A stretch of 64,000 nucleotides of DNA from Oryzobacter telluris (GTDB lineage Bacteria; Actinomycetota; Actinomycetes; Actinomycetales; Dermatophilaceae). The notes under the pieces were generated by a model that ran no database searches, was not told the origin of the DNA, and saw only the letters and a program-made list of their open reading frames with translations. This document shows positions 49,561 through 58,347 of the stretch, in pieces. The stretch's first letter is position 1. Every line of letters starts with the position of its first letter. Made by a program: the position numbers and the translations under genes. The stretch covers positions 1,364,001-1,428,000 of the forward strand of contig NZ_CP170723.1 in assembly GCF_043099285.1 (NCBI RefSeq). The letters are read 5' to 3'.

Positions 49561-50823
49561 GTGACGACGGGGGTGCTCGGGAGCGGGACGCGGACGGAAT
49601 CCTTCGCCGACGCCCACGACGAGCGACGGCTGGTCCGCTGGGGACTTCCTATCGTGGTCTTCCTCGCCTCTCGCGTCGTGTCCACCCTCCTGCTCCTCCA
49701 CGGTGCGGGCCAGCAGATCCAGCTGACTGCGGCGAACTTCCCGTTCTTCATGGCCCGGGACTTCCCGGTCGATCCCGGGTACCTCGACGTGATCACGACG
49801 TGGGACGGGCAGTACTACCAGTACCTCGCGCAGGACGGCTACGGGTCGTCGGTCCCGGGCGACACCCAGCTCGACTCCAAGCAGCTGGCGTGGGCCTTTC
49901 CCCCCGGGTTCCCCCTCGTGATCCGGGCGCTCGTGTGGCTGACCGGCGCCCCATTCGCGGTCGTCGCAACGGTTCTGAACGTGGTCCTCGGAACGGTCGC
50001 GATGGTGCTCCTCTACGGGCTCGTCCGCCGGCACGCCGACCGGTTCGCCGCGCTGGCGGTGGTCGCCACGACGAGCTTCTTCGTCAGCGCACCCCTGTTC
50101 CAGACCGCCTACAGCGAGAGCCTTGCTCTGCTCCTCCTCGTGCTGGCGCTTCGCGACATCGACTCACGGACCTGGTGGCGGGCCGCGCTGTGGACCGTGC
50201 TGCTCTCGCTCGTCCGCATCATCACCCCACCACTGGCGCTCGTGGTCGTCGTGGTGTTGTGGCGGCAGCGCCGTTCGACGGCGCGATGGTCGCGCACCGA
50301 CCTCGTGGGTGGCGGTGTGGTCGCCAGCCTCGCCGCTGGTGGAGCCCTGTTCTGGAGCGTGCTCACCCGCTTTGCCGAGCCATCTGCGTCGGCAGGCGGG
50401 GGAGTGGCCGCCGACGCCGCATCGGACCGCACCTCGAACCTCGCCGTCCTCACCGTCCGCTGGATCCAGGAGGCGCACGCCTACTGGGGGGTGGGCGGGC
50501 TGGTCTTCATGACTCTCCTCGTGGCGGCCGTGGTGATGATGCCCCTCACCAGGTACGGACGCTCGCTGGGTCCAGCCGTGTCCACCTGGTTGTGGGCCTA
50601 TCCCCTCTTCCTCTTCTCGGTCACGCTCATCCAGCCGGGGATGCTCCGCTACTTCCTGCTCGCTCCCGGCCTCCTCGTGCCCCTCCTGAGCCCCGTCCGA
50701 CGGACACGACGCGCGAAGTGGGTCGTCCTCGCAGTCCTCCTGGTCCTGCTCGTCCTGGCACAGCGCTGGTTCGTCAACGAGCTGCTGGTCATCGACTCCC
50801 TCGAGCAAGGCTTCGGACCGTGA
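49561..50823 (+). CDS. PIG-V-like mannosyltransferase family membrane protein (GT-C)
   Basis: A 420-residue polytopic protein. The first extracytoplasmic loop has TTWDGQYYQYLAQDGYG (about 78-94), the WD motif of PIG-V-like enzymes, then AFPPGFPLVIRALVW and TAYSESLALLLLVLALR (about 181-197). About ten spans. It resembles the protein at 32809-33954 (WDAAHYES...). GTG 49561 is chosen by the promoter spacing; the frame is open upstream but overlaps the divergent GT2. It probably uses a polyprenyl-phosphate sugar made by the divergent DPM1-like enzyme. GTGA overlap with the next gene. Confidence 0.8.
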   Translation: MTTGVLGSGTRTESFADAHDERRLVRWGLPIVVFLASRVVSTLLLLHGAGQQIQLTAANFPFFMARDFPVDPGYLDVITTWDGQYYQYLAQDGYGSSVPGDTQLDSKQLAWAFPPGFPLVIRALVWLTGAPFAVVATVLNVVLGTVAMVLLYGLVRRHADRFAALAVVATTSFFVSAPLFQTAYSESLALLLLVLALRDIDSRTWWRAALWTVLLSLVRIITPPLALVVVVVLWRQRRSTARWSRTDLVGGGVVASLAAGGALFWSVLTRFAEPSASAGGGVAADAASDRTSNLAVLTVRWIQEAHAYWGVGGLVFMTLLVAAVVMMPLTRYGRSLGPAVSTWLWAYPLFLFSVTLIQPGMLRYFLLAPGLLVPLLSPVRRTRRAKWVVLAVLLVLLVLAQRWFVNELLVIDSLEQGFGP

Positions 50824-52088
50824 ATGCCGGCGCACCTGCAGCGGCCCTGCGCCGCACCGGCTGGGAACGGGTCGACCGCTACCTGACGAGGGACCGCCTC
50901 GTCGTCTACCCGGCCGTCGTCGTCGTGCTGTTCCTCGTCGTGTGGTTCATCTCGCTGCCGCTGCGTTTCCCGCTGCCCGACTTCCTGTCACGGTGGACGG
51001 CGGGTCGGCTCGTCCTCGACGGCCGCGCCGCCGAGCTGTACGACCCCGCAGTGCAGTCGGCGGTCCAGCTCGACCTCGGCGCGACAGCCCTGTCGTGGTT
51101 CGTCTCACCCCCGTACGTGGCGGCGCTGCTCGTCGCCTTCGGGGGGATGCCCTATGCGGTGGCGGCCGTCGTGTGGACGCTCGCGACGCTGGTCCTCCTG
51201 TGGGTCACCGTCCGCTCGCTGGTCGCGCTGCACCCGGCGTTCGCGGCTCTCGACGGGTGGCGCGGACTCCTCCTCGCCGGGTCGTGCCAGGCCGTCCTCG
51301 AGCTCGTCGGAGCCGGCCAGGACAGCGCCCTCGTCCTCGCCGCGCTCGTCGTGGGGGCTCGACTCCTGGCCGACGGCCGCGACCCGTGGGCCGGACTCGT
51401 CCTGTCCGTGGCCCTCGTCAAGCCGCAGCTCGCCTGGCTGGTGCCCGTCGTCCTGCTGGCGCGTGGCGCCTGGACGGCGCTGGGCGGCTTTGTCGCGGGC
51501 GCGCTCGCCCTGCTCACCGTGTCGCTCGTCGTCCTCGGCCCGCAGTCGTGGGCCCGCTGGGTGGAGACGCTCGGGTCGCCGCTCTACCGGACCGAGGTCG
51601 TCGGGGGACAGACCGAGAAGAACGCCACCCTCCAGGGGCTCGTCGAGCACCTCGTCCCCGGGTCGGGCTGGCCGGCCACCGCGCTGTGGCTCATGGGGTT
51701 CGCGGTGCTGGCGGTGGTTGCGGTCCGCCACCGCGACCGGCTCGCCGGCATGACCCTCCCGGTTCTGCTCGTCACCGCCGTCCCGTTGACCACGGTCCTG
51801 ATGACTCCGCACGCCATGGTCTACGACCTGGTGGTCGTCCTCCCGGCCGTGGTGTGGCTCCTCGCCGAGCGCCCGAGCCCGCGCCTGCGTGGGCTGGCTG
51901 CCGTCGGGTACCTCCTGCTCTTCCTCTCCCCGCTGATCCAGCTGGTCGTCCTGGCCGTGCCCTCGCTCGCCGTGCTGTCCGCGCCGTGGGTCGTCGTCGT
52001 CCTGGTCCTGTTGTGGCGCGAGCTGGGCTCCCCGGCAGTGCCGCTCGTGCTGTCGGGGCGCACGGAAGGGGAGCAGCGTGTCGGCTGA
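50820..52088 (+). CDS. GT87-family (DUF2029) membrane glycosyltransferase
   Basis: A 422-residue protein with about ten to eleven spans. PLPDFLSRWTAGRLVLDGRAAELYD (parts: FLSRWTAGRL, ELYDPAVQ) is the first loop with Asp; ELVGAGQDSALVLAALVVGA (about 161-180) and LSVALVKPQLAWLVPVVLL are the GT87 core (GQ...D and KPQ). TPHAMVYDLVVVLPAVVWLL near the C-terminus is also typical. Mycobacterial GT87 members are polyprenyl-P-mannose-dependent alpha-mannosyltransferases of lipoglycans. Frame is open far upstream; GTG 50820 overlaps the stop before it. Confidence 0.85.
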   Translation: MNAGAPAAALRRTGWERVDRYLTRDRLVVYPAVVVVLFLVVWFISLPLRFPLPDFLSRWTAGRLVLDGRAAELYDPAVQSAVQLDLGATALSWFVSPPYVAALLVAFGGMPYAVAAVVWTLATLVLLWVTVRSLVALHPAFAALDGWRGLLLAGSCQAVLELVGAGQDSALVLAALVVGARLLADGRDPWAGLVLSVALVKPQLAWLVPVVLLARGAWTALGGFVAGALALLTVSLVVLGPQSWARWVETLGSPLYRTEVVGGQTEKNATLQGLVEHLVPGSGWPATALWLMGFAVLAVVAVRHRDRLAGMTLPVLLVTAVPLTTVLMTPHAMVYDLVVVLPAVVWLLAERPSPRLRGLAAVGYLLLFLSPLIQLVVLAVPSLAVLSAPWVVVVLVLLWRELGSPAVPLVLSGRTEGEQRVG

Positions 52089-53271
52089 GGTCGGGCCCGG
52101 GGCGGCTCCGGCCGGAAGCGTCCGTCCTGTTGCCACCCGGGCGCACCGTCCCGGCGCCGGCTGGGTGGCCGCCCTCGTCGCTGGTCTCGGGATGGCCTGG
52201 GTGACGTGGGGGGGAATCGACAAGGGGATCTGGGTCGATCTCGACGTCTACATCGCGGGCGGCCGCGCGGTTCTCGACCGCACCGACCTCTACGCGGTCT
52301 CGGTGCACGACCTCCCCTTCACCTACCCGCCGTTCGCCGCCGCCCTCTTCGCCCCGCTCGCCCTGCTGCCGCTCGCGCTGGCTCGTGTCGTCCTCACCGT
52401 CGTCTCGGTCGCTGCCCTGGGCGTCGTGGTCGAGGTCCTTCGGCGCCGACTCGACCTGCCGCCGCTCGCCGTCGTGCCGGTCGTCGTCGCCGGGGTGGCG
52501 CTGGAACCCTTCCTGCGCACCGTCCTGCTCGGGCAGGTCAACGCGGTGCTCATCGCACTGGTCGTCCTCGACTGCCTCGTCGTCCCGGCCCGCCACCGGG
52601 GGTGGCTCATCGCGATCGCGGCGGGAGTGAAGCTGACGCCCGCCGTCTTCGTCGTGTGGTTCCTGCTGCGTCGCGAGTGGGGTGCGGCGGCCCGTGCCGC
52701 GGTCGGCGGGCTGCTCACCCTGGGCATCGGCTTCGTGGTGTCCCCGGGACCCTCGTGGTTCTACTGGACGGGCGGCTTCGGCGACCTCGGCCGGTTCGGT
52801 GCCGCGTCCGTCCTCGGGACCGACAACCAGAGCCTGTCAGCCGCGGCCGCCCGACTGCTGGGGCTCACCTCGGTCCCGACCCTGCTCGTGGTGGGCTGTG
52901 GCGTGGTCGCGGTGGGCGCTGCCTCCGCCACGGCCCGTGCCTGCCTGGGCCGCGGTGACGAGGTCGGAGCGCTGCTCGCGGTCGCCCTCGGCGGCCTGCT
53001 GGCGTCGCCGGTGTCGTGGAGCCACCACTGGCTGTGGGTGCTGCCCCTGTTGCTCTGGTGCGTGGCGACACGACGCAGCGTGTGGGCCGTGGCCCTCGGG
53101 GCGACGTTCTGGATCGGTCCCTTCTGGACCGTCTACCGACTCGTCCCGTCGGCTGCCCCGTACCCCGGGGGAGCGAGGGTCGTCGCGACGGCCTACGTCG
53201 TCGTCGGGGCGCTGCTCCTCGTCGTGCTGGCGCGCGCCCGTCAGCGAGCGTCGGCCGACAGCAGCACGTAG
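52078..53271 (+). CDS. GT87-family (DUF2029) membrane glycosyltransferase, second copy
   Basis: A 397-residue protein, about ten spans. VDLDVYIAGGRAVLDRTDLY (53-72) is the first loop with paired Asp; FTYPPFAAALFAPLALLPL, VLLGQVNAVLIALVVLD (about 157-173), AAGVKLTPAVFVVWFL and SPVSWSHHWLWVLPLLLW (about 305-322) are all GT87 blocks and closer to mycobacterial enzymes than the upstream copy. It starts inside the previous gene (11-bp overlap) and overlaps the convergent gene by 31 bp. Confidence 0.9.
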   Translation: MSAEVGPGAAPAGSVRPVATRAHRPGAGWVAALVAGLGMAWVTWGGIDKGIWVDLDVYIAGGRAVLDRTDLYAVSVHDLPFTYPPFAAALFAPLALLPLALARVVLTVVSVAALGVVVEVLRRRLDLPPLAVVPVVVAGVALEPFLRTVLLGQVNAVLIALVVLDCLVVPARHRGWLIAIAAGVKLTPAVFVVWFLLRREWGAAARAAVGGLLTLGIGFVVSPGPSWFYWTGGFGDLGRFGAASVLGTDNQSLSAAAARLLGLTSVPTLLVVGCGVVAVGAASATARACLGRGDEVGALLAVALGGLLASPVSWSHHWLWVLPLLLWCVATRRSVWAVALGATFWIGPFWTVYRLVPSAAPYPGGARVVATAYVVVGALLLVVLARARQRASADSST

Positions 53272-54656
53272 CCGTCGGCGCGGGCCACCACTCGCCACCC
53301 CAGGGCGTCGGGAAGGGCCGCGACGAGGGGCTCGCCCTCGCGGAGCAGGGCCACCTTGGCACCAGTGGTGGCGACGAACGACTCCCAGTCGCCGACGGCG
53401 CCGCGCGCGCCGATGTAGCGCCGGATGTAGGGGACGTCGAACAGGTAGGTGCGCGTGTCGATGACGGGGGAGACGCCGGGGTGCTCGAGGAGGAGCCAGC
53501 CGCCGACCGCGTCGTCGTTGATGACGACCGTGCCCTGCTCGAGCCCGTCGATGGCGCCGTCGAGGCCGAGTGGCACCGCCGCCGGGCGGGGCGCGACCGA
53601 CGAGGCGAGGAGGGCGGCGAGCAGGGTGGCGAAGACCGCCGCCGCGGGGACGAGCCGCCGGTCGGCGCGCGCCGCGGCCGGTTCCTCGGGGAGAGGGAGG
53701 AGGGTCTGCAGCGCGCCTGCTGCGAGGGGGGCGACGACGACGGCACCGATCGCGACGGTGCGGGCGTACAGCAGTGCCCAGCCCAACGCCATCCCCCAGA
53801 GCAGGACGTGGGTCCACGGCACGCGTCGCCCACCGCGCGCCCAGCCGACCGCCGTGAGGGCGAGCAGCCCGACGGTGACGGCGGCGTAGGGCTCGTGCAG
53901 GTCAGGGGGCCGCCACTCGGTGACGAACTCGGCGTAGGCGTTGACGGTGAACGGCAGGGTGAGCAGGCGCGGACCGATCGGGGTCACCGCGGCGACCAGG
54001 ACGCCGAGGACCGGGATGGCCGACAGCACGAGCAGCTCGCGAGCCGGCCGGGCTCGCTCGAGGGCCAGGCCGACGACGACGACGAGACCCACGAGCGGAC
54101 CCAGGAACCACAGGCCGTGGCAGCAGGCCCAGAGGTAGGTGAGGGCGACGAGCCACCACGGCGTGCGGCCGCCCCGGTGGGCGACACGCAGCCAGACGGT
54201 GACGAAGACCGCGAGCAGGACGAACGACACCGTCTGCGGCCGGTAGGACTGGCTCGCGTACGTCCCGATCCACGCGGCGACGGCGACGAACGCCGCGGCC
54301 AGCACGCCGGCGTGGCGCCGGCAGGAGAGGTACAACAGCGCGAAGAGAACGATCCCGAGGACGCTGAAGAGCCAGCTGATGGCCGGGTAGCCACCCACGG
54401 CGAACAGGCCGGACATCGTGAGGTCGCTGAGCCAGTCGAGCTGCACCCAGGTGTTGGTGCTGAACCGGCCGAACGGGTCGTCGACGACGACGTCGTGGGT
54501 CCGCCACACGTTCTGGCCGGAGAGCACGTGCCAGTACGAGTCCGGGTCGTCGACAGGGAGAAGCCTCAGGCGCAGGACGATGAGCGGGACGAGGGCGACG
54601 ACGGCCAGGCCCACCATGGTGGGCGGGCGGAGCCGGCGCGACGGCGTGTCGGTCAT
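53241..54656 (-). CDS. Polytopic membrane protein of unnamed family (paralogue 1 of 3)
   Basis: A 471-residue protein with about ten hydrophobic segments and a soluble end. After span 1 it has DDPDSYWHVLSGQNVWRTH (about 31-49) and DDPFGRFSTNTWVQLDWLSD, the first-loop pattern of a widespread bacterial membrane family (D-x-WWH...PFSF...W...EWLS). The tail GTVVINDDAVGGWLLLEHPG and PVIDTRTYLFDVPYIRRY matches its usual ND-x-x-x-GG...IDGR ending, here with IDTR. This looks like a GT-C fold. ATGA overlap with the next gene upstream. Substrate unknown. Confidence 0.72.
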   Translation of the reverse strand: MTDTPSRRLRPPTMVGLAVVALVPLIVLRLRLLPVDDPDSYWHVLSGQNVWRTHDVVVDDPFGRFSTNTWVQLDWLSDLTMSGLFAVGGYPAISWLFSVLGIVLFALLYLSCRRHAGVLAAAFVAVAAWIGTYASQSYRPQTVSFVLLAVFVTVWLRVAHRGGRTPWWLVALTYLWACCHGLWFLGPLVGLVVVVGLALERARPARELLVLSAIPVLGVLVAAVTPIGPRLLTLPFTVNAYAEFVTEWRPPDLHEPYAAVTVGLLALTAVGWARGGRRVPWTHVLLWGMALGWALLYARTVAIGAVVVAPLAAGALQTLLPLPEEPAAARADRRLVPAAAVFATLLAALLASSVAPRPAAVPLGLDGAIDGLEQGTVVINDDAVGGWLLLEHPGVSPVIDTRTYLFDVPYIRRYIGARGAVGDWESFVATTGAKVALLREGEPLVAALPDALGWRVVARADGYVLLSADAR

Positions 54657-56170
54657 CCGGTCCTCACCCAGCCCTGCACGAGGTCGGATCCCGGGATCGG
54701 CGACCAGGCGGGGGAGTCGTCGAGGGCCGTAGCGAGCCGGTCGTCGGCGAAGGGGTCGGTCGCCGAGAGCAGGATGCAGGTGGCGTCCGAGATCGGTGGC
54801 GTGTCCACGTCGGTGGAGGACAGCACGCGGCCCGCCTCGACGAGCCGCGCGCGTCCCCAGTGGTCGAACCGTCCGTCGATCCACACGCGGACGTCGGGTC
54901 GCAGGAGCAGGACCGGTCCGGCGCTGCTGGGGTCGGAGAGCAGCCGGCAGTCCCGGGGAAGCCGGTCGATCACCGCGAGCTCGGGGAGTGGGCGCGACAG
55001 GGGGGCCGTGAGGAGCAGGGTCCCGGGGAGGAGGAGCGCCACGACGGCGATGAGAACAGGGCGCCAGTGGCGACCGTCGGACCAGAAGCGCACCCGCCGC
55101 CACCGGAAGGCCCCACGGGGCGGCTCCTCGGCGGCTCGGGTCCGCAGGCGGTCGGAGGCCCGGGTGACGGCCAGCGCCGCCACCGGGACCAGGGCGAGGA
55201 GGGCGACGCCCACGAACCGCAGGGCCGAGAAGGCGCCGAGGGCGGCCGGCAGCGCCAGCACCACGAGGGCAGCGGTGAGGCCGATCCGGTCGTCGGTGTG
55301 GCGCCGCGACCACCCGCGGGCTGCCCACAGGGCCCCTGCGAGGGCCAGGGCGAGGGCGATCGCCGCCGCAGGGAGCCACCGCACGACGAGGCCCGGCGTG
55401 AGGACCCCCAGCCACTCGATGACGAGTCCGGCACACGCCTTCTGGACCTCCCGGCTGAGGGCCCACGCGTCGGCACCGTAGGGCCCCAGCGCCAGCCCTC
55501 CGATCGCGCCGACGGCGGACGCAGCAGTGAGGAGACCCGCGCGGCCCACGGACACCCCTGGCGCGCAGAGCCACAGGACGGCCCAGCTGGCCACCGTGGC
55601 CGGGGCGAGGAGCAGCCACGACAGGTGCACCCACGAGCCGGCGCCCACGACGGCCACGGCCAAGGCCAGGACGACGCCGGCATCGATCAGGGCCGGAGGC
55701 CGCACGTCTCGGCGACGCCAGCGGTCGGCCCACAAGAGCCCCAGGAGGAACAGGGTCTGTGCCAGGACCGTGGCCCGCGGCGACAGCATCGCCAGGGCGG
55801 GCAGCGCGCAGAGCAGGGTGCCCACGAGGAACGGCAGCGGTCGCGCGCCGAGGCGGCGGGCCAGCAACGCGACGGCGACGAAGTACACCGCGATGGACAG
55901 CAGGGCCACGACGAACACGCCGAGGAACCGGCCTGCTCCCCAGCCGAGGGCCAAGAGGTCGTTCCACGCCGGAGACGTCTGGAAGAACGGGGCGTCGACC
56001 GGTGCCCAGCCCCAGGTGTCGGGGCGGACGAGCGGTAGCCCCGCCAGGTTCTCCACCCCGGCCCGCACCTGCCAGTAGGGATCGCGCTCCTCGACGGAGC
56101 CGGACCGGACGAGGGCGAGGGACCCGAGCCACGCGGACACGATCATCCAGTCCCGCGTCCCCGACCTCAC
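54653..56170 (-). CDS. Polytopic membrane protein of unnamed family (paralogue 2 of 3)
   Basis: A 505-residue protein, ten to twelve spans. First loop: RDPYWQVRAGVENL and PFFQTSPAWNDLLALGWG; end: RLLSDPSSAGPVLLLRPDVR then VWIDGRFDHWGRARL, the IDGR form of the family. GTG 56170 is chosen because CATAAT (56182-56177) lies 6 nt upstream; a TTG at 56191 would give 512 residues but would overlap the divergent gene's start. Upstream partner of paralogue 1. Function unknown, probably glycosyl transfer. Confidence 0.7.
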   Translation of the reverse strand: MRSGTRDWMIVSAWLGSLALVRSGSVEERDPYWQVRAGVENLAGLPLVRPDTWGWAPVDAPFFQTSPAWNDLLALGWGAGRFLGVFVVALLSIAVYFVAVALLARRLGARPLPFLVGTLLCALPALAMLSPRATVLAQTLFLLGLLWADRWRRRDVRPPALIDAGVVLALAVAVVGAGSWVHLSWLLLAPATVASWAVLWLCAPGVSVGRAGLLTAASAVGAIGGLALGPYGADAWALSREVQKACAGLVIEWLGVLTPGLVVRWLPAAAIALALALAGALWAARGWSRRHTDDRIGLTAALVVLALPAALGAFSALRFVGVALLALVPVAALAVTRASDRLRTRAAEEPPRGAFRWRRVRFWSDGRHWRPVLIAVVALLLPGTLLLTAPLSRPLPELAVIDRLPRDCRLLSDPSSAGPVLLLRPDVRVWIDGRFDHWGRARLVEAGRVLSSTDVDTPPISDATCILLSATDPFADDRLATALDDSPAWSPIPGSDLVQGWVRTG

Positions 56171-56179
56171 CCGTGGATT

Positions 56180-57595
56180 ATGGTCGAGCAACGTTCAGAT
56201 CCAGCCGATTTCGAGGATGTCGCAGTGGACCGAGGGGCGAAGGGGGCGCGGCGAACCCTGCGGTCTCCCCTCCCGGAGGCCGTCGTCGGCCTCTGGACGG
56301 TCATCGTCGCCGGGCTGGTCATCCTCGGAGCCGACCTGCTGTGGGTCGTCGCGATGGGGGACGCCGTCCGCCGCGAGGGCGGCATCCCCGGCGCGATCCC
56401 CTTCGCCAGCGCGCCCCAGATCGACTGGCCCAACCCGGTGGTCCTGGCCGAGCTCGTCCTTTCGGCCGTCGACGACCTCGGCTGGTGGGGACTGCCCGCC
56501 CTGCACCTGGCGCTCGTGGCCGGCACCCTCCTCGTCCTCGTGTCCGACGCGCGCCGACTCGGCGCTCGTGAGGGCCGCACTGCCCTCGTCGTCACGCTGG
56601 CGGTCATCGGCTGCTCGGCCCCGTTCGTCGTCGTGAGATTCCCGTCGCTCTCCCTCGTCCCGTTCGTCGCCCTGGTCTGGTTGCTGCGCCGCGAGGCCGA
56701 CCGACCGAGCCGTGCCATATGGCTGGTCCCGCCGCTCGTCGTTCTGTGGGGCAACCTCCATGGCGCCGTCCTCGTGGGGATCGCCGTGCTCGGCGTGTTC
56801 GTCGTGGCGGGGCGGGGACACCGTTTTCTCACCCGGGCTGCCGTGGGACTGCTGAGCCTGTCGGCGCTCGTGCTCACCTCCGCCGGCCTACGCACACCGC
56901 TGTACTACTTCGACGCGCTTCGCAATGAGGCCGCAGCGCGGGGGACCGACCTGTGGGCTGCTCCCTCGTTCAATAACCCGCTCGACCTCGCGCTGCTCCT
57001 GTGCGGTGCAGTCCTCCTCCTCCTGGCTGCGCGGTCGCTGACGCGCTGGGAGTGGCTCGTCGTCCTCGGCACGGCCGCCGGCACCGTCGACGCCGCACGC
57101 CACGGGGTGTGGCTCCTGCTCTTCCTCGCACCCGTCGCGGCCGCGCGGACGCGTCGAGGCGCGGCCTCCGAGGACCTCGGGCGACCTCTTCCCTACGGCC
57201 GGAGCGCCCGTCTTGCGCTCGCCGTGGTCATCGTCCTCACGGTAGGCCTCGGGGGAGCCCAGCTGGGCCGGCGGGATGAGGAGGTGAGGCCCCCCGGGTA
57301 CGCCCTCGTACCCGAGCTGCGCCGGATCGCCGGCGACCGCCCCGTCCTCGCGGTGGAACCCGCGGCGGAGACGTTCGCTCGGGACGGGATCACCCTCTGG
57401 GCCGCGAACCCGCTCGACGCGTTCACTCGTGAGACCCAGGCGGGGTTCCTCGACTTCCTCCACGACTGCCGCGTCCCCGACCCGTCGATCGCCGTCATCG
57501 TTGTCAAGGACCGGTGTGAAAGCGTTCTCGCAGAGGCGGGTTGGCGGGTCGAAACCCGCTCCCACGACCTGGTCGTCCTCAGCAAACTCACATGA
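56180..57595 (+). CDS. Polytopic membrane protein of unnamed family (paralogue 3 of 3)
   Basis: A 471-residue protein, about nine to ten spans, divergent from paralogue 2. First loop: DAVRREGGIPGAIPFASAPQ then IDWPNPVVLAELVLS; a central HGAVLVGIAVLGVFVVAGRGH parallels the other two, and the soluble tail RPVLAVEPAAETFARDGI then LDAFTRETQAGFLDFLHDC has diverged. ATG 56180 lies inside the -10-like box of the divergent gene; GTG 56225 (16th codon), 6 nt after GAGGAT, is an alternative start. It precedes the pilus locus by 187 bp. Confidence 0.68.
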   Translation: MVEQRSDPADFEDVAVDRGAKGARRTLRSPLPEAVVGLWTVIVAGLVILGADLLWVVAMGDAVRREGGIPGAIPFASAPQIDWPNPVVLAELVLSAVDDLGWWGLPALHLALVAGTLLVLVSDARRLGAREGRTALVVTLAVIGCSAPFVVVRFPSLSLVPFVALVWLLRREADRPSRAIWLVPPLVVLWGNLHGAVLVGIAVLGVFVVAGRGHRFLTRAAVGLLSLSALVLTSAGLRTPLYYFDALRNEAAARGTDLWAAPSFNNPLDLALLLCGAVLLLLAARSLTRWEWLVVLGTAAGTVDAARHGVWLLLFLAPVAAARTRRGAASEDLGRPLPYGRSARLALAVVIVLTVGLGGAQLGRRDEEVRPPGYALVPELRRIAGDRPVLAVEPAAETFARDGITLWAANPLDAFTRETQAGFLDFLHDCRVPDPSIAVIVVKDRCESVLAEAGWRVETRSHDLVVLSKLT

Positions 57596-57655
57596 AGGTC
57601 AAGGCGACGGAGTGACGAAGCCGCACAGTTGTGCCGATTCCTGAGAAGTGGGGGG

Positions 57656-57685
57656 CCGAACGGCTGATGCCCATCGGCCGTTCGG
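57656..57685. promoter_or_regulatory. Inverted repeat upstream of pilin gene 1
   Basis: CCGAACGG (57656-57663), 14 nt, CCGTTCGG (57678-57685), 97 bp before ATG 57783. The same arms and the same spacer length recur upstream of pilin 2. Confidence 0.65.
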
Positions 57686-57782
57686 GGCGTGCGGGCATCC
57701 GATCCGCCCATGCCCCTCGGCCGAAAGGGGGTCCACAGTCCGAGGGCACCGTCCCCCCATGTCCCGGAAAGGCATACCCATC

Positions 57783-57962
57783 ATGACCAGTGCGCTCGTC
57801 AAGCTCCAGACTGCCCTCAAGCACCGACGCGGTGAGGAGGGCGCGACCGCCGTGGAGTACGGCCTGATGGTCGCGCTCATCGCGATCGTCATCATCGCCG
57901 CCGTGATCCTCCTCGGCACCCGCCTCAGCAGCCTCTTCGAGCAGGTCTCCGGCTCCATCTGA
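57783..57962 (+). CDS. Flp/Fap-type pilin 1
   Basis: A 59-residue prepilin. The leader MTSALVKLQTALKHRRGEEG ends with Gly20; mature sequence ATAVEYGLMVALIAIVIIAA carries Glu+5 and Tyr+6, the Flp signature, and a single hydrophobic helix, ending SSLFEQVSGSI. A TadV/CpaA-type peptidase should cut after Gly20, but its gene is not in the window. GGAAAGG lies 12 nt upstream of ATG 57783; an in-frame ATG at 57759 is an alternative start. Nearly identical in the core to pilin 2. Confidence 0.93.
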   Translation: MTSALVKLQTALKHRRGEEGATAVEYGLMVALIAIVIIAAVILLGTRLSSLFEQVSGSI

Positions 57963-57967
57963 TCGGC

Positions 57968-57993
57968 GCCGGCCCCGCTCAGCAGGGGCCGGC
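57968..57993 (+). terminator. Hairpin between pilin genes 1 and 2
   Basis: A 9-bp GC stem (57968-57976 with 57985-57993), 8-nt loop, 5 bp after the pilin 1 stop, without a T run. It may end or stabilise the pilin 1 transcript. Confidence 0.55.
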
Positions 57994-58013
57994 CAAGGCG
58001 GTCGCGCAGTCGT

Positions 58014-58043
58014 CCGAACGGACGACTCCTCTAGACCGTTCGG
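58014..58043. promoter_or_regulatory. Inverted repeat upstream of pilin gene 2
   Basis: CCGAACGG (58014-58021), 14 nt, CCGTTCGG (58036-58043), 106 bp before ATG 58150. The spacer sequence differs completely from that before pilin 1, so the arms are what is conserved. Confidence 0.65.
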
Positions 58044-58149
58044 GCTCGTAGAGAGGGCTCATCGGGCCATCGCGGACCCGGGGCCCAGCCTGAGAGATTG
58101 ATCAGGCACCACCCAACCGCGTCAGCACCGAAGCCCGAAAGGCACCACC

Positions 58150-58329
58150 ATGACCAAGGCTCTTGTCAAGCTCCAGACCATCATGACCACCCGCCGTTCC
58201 GAGGAGGGCGCGACCGCCGTCGAGTACGGCCTCATGGTCGCCCTCATCGCGATCGTCATCATCGCCGCCGTGATCCTCCTCGGCACCCGCCTCTCCAGCC
58301 TGTTCAACCAGGTCTCCGGCTCGGTCTGA
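58150..58329 (+). CDS. Flp/Fap-type pilin 2
   Basis: A 59-residue prepilin. Leader MTKALVKLQTIMTTRRSEEG, cleavage after Gly20, then ATAVEYGLMVALIAIVIIAA with Glu+5; the tail is SSLFNQVSGSV. GAAAGG lies 7 nt before ATG 58150. It differs from pilin 1 mainly in the leader and at two tail positions, so the pair is a recent duplication together with its upstream region. Probably the second major pilus subunit or one expressed under other conditions. Confidence 0.92.
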   Translation: MTKALVKLQTIMTTRRSEEGATAVEYGLMVALIAIVIIAAVILLGTRLSSLFNQVSGSV

Positions 58330-58347
58330 TCGACCCCGAGCGGACCT

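Noticed and set aside
48798..50819. Long plus-strand open frame upstream of the GT87 gene at 50820
   Set aside because: It overlaps two well-supported genes (48678-49451 minus and 49561-50823 plus) in another frame; hydrophobic GT87 sequence begins only after 50820.
54657..56132. N-terminal extension of the membrane protein at 53241-54656 to nearly 960 residues
   Set aside because: The extension is out of frame with, and antisense-like to, the real gene 54653-56170, is Arg/Pro-rich, and the ATGA overlap at 54653-54656 fixes the start.
57596..57782. Additional small gene between the last membrane protein and pilin 1
   Set aside because: Only short frames without ribosome sites; the stretch is better explained as the pilin control region with its inverted repeat.
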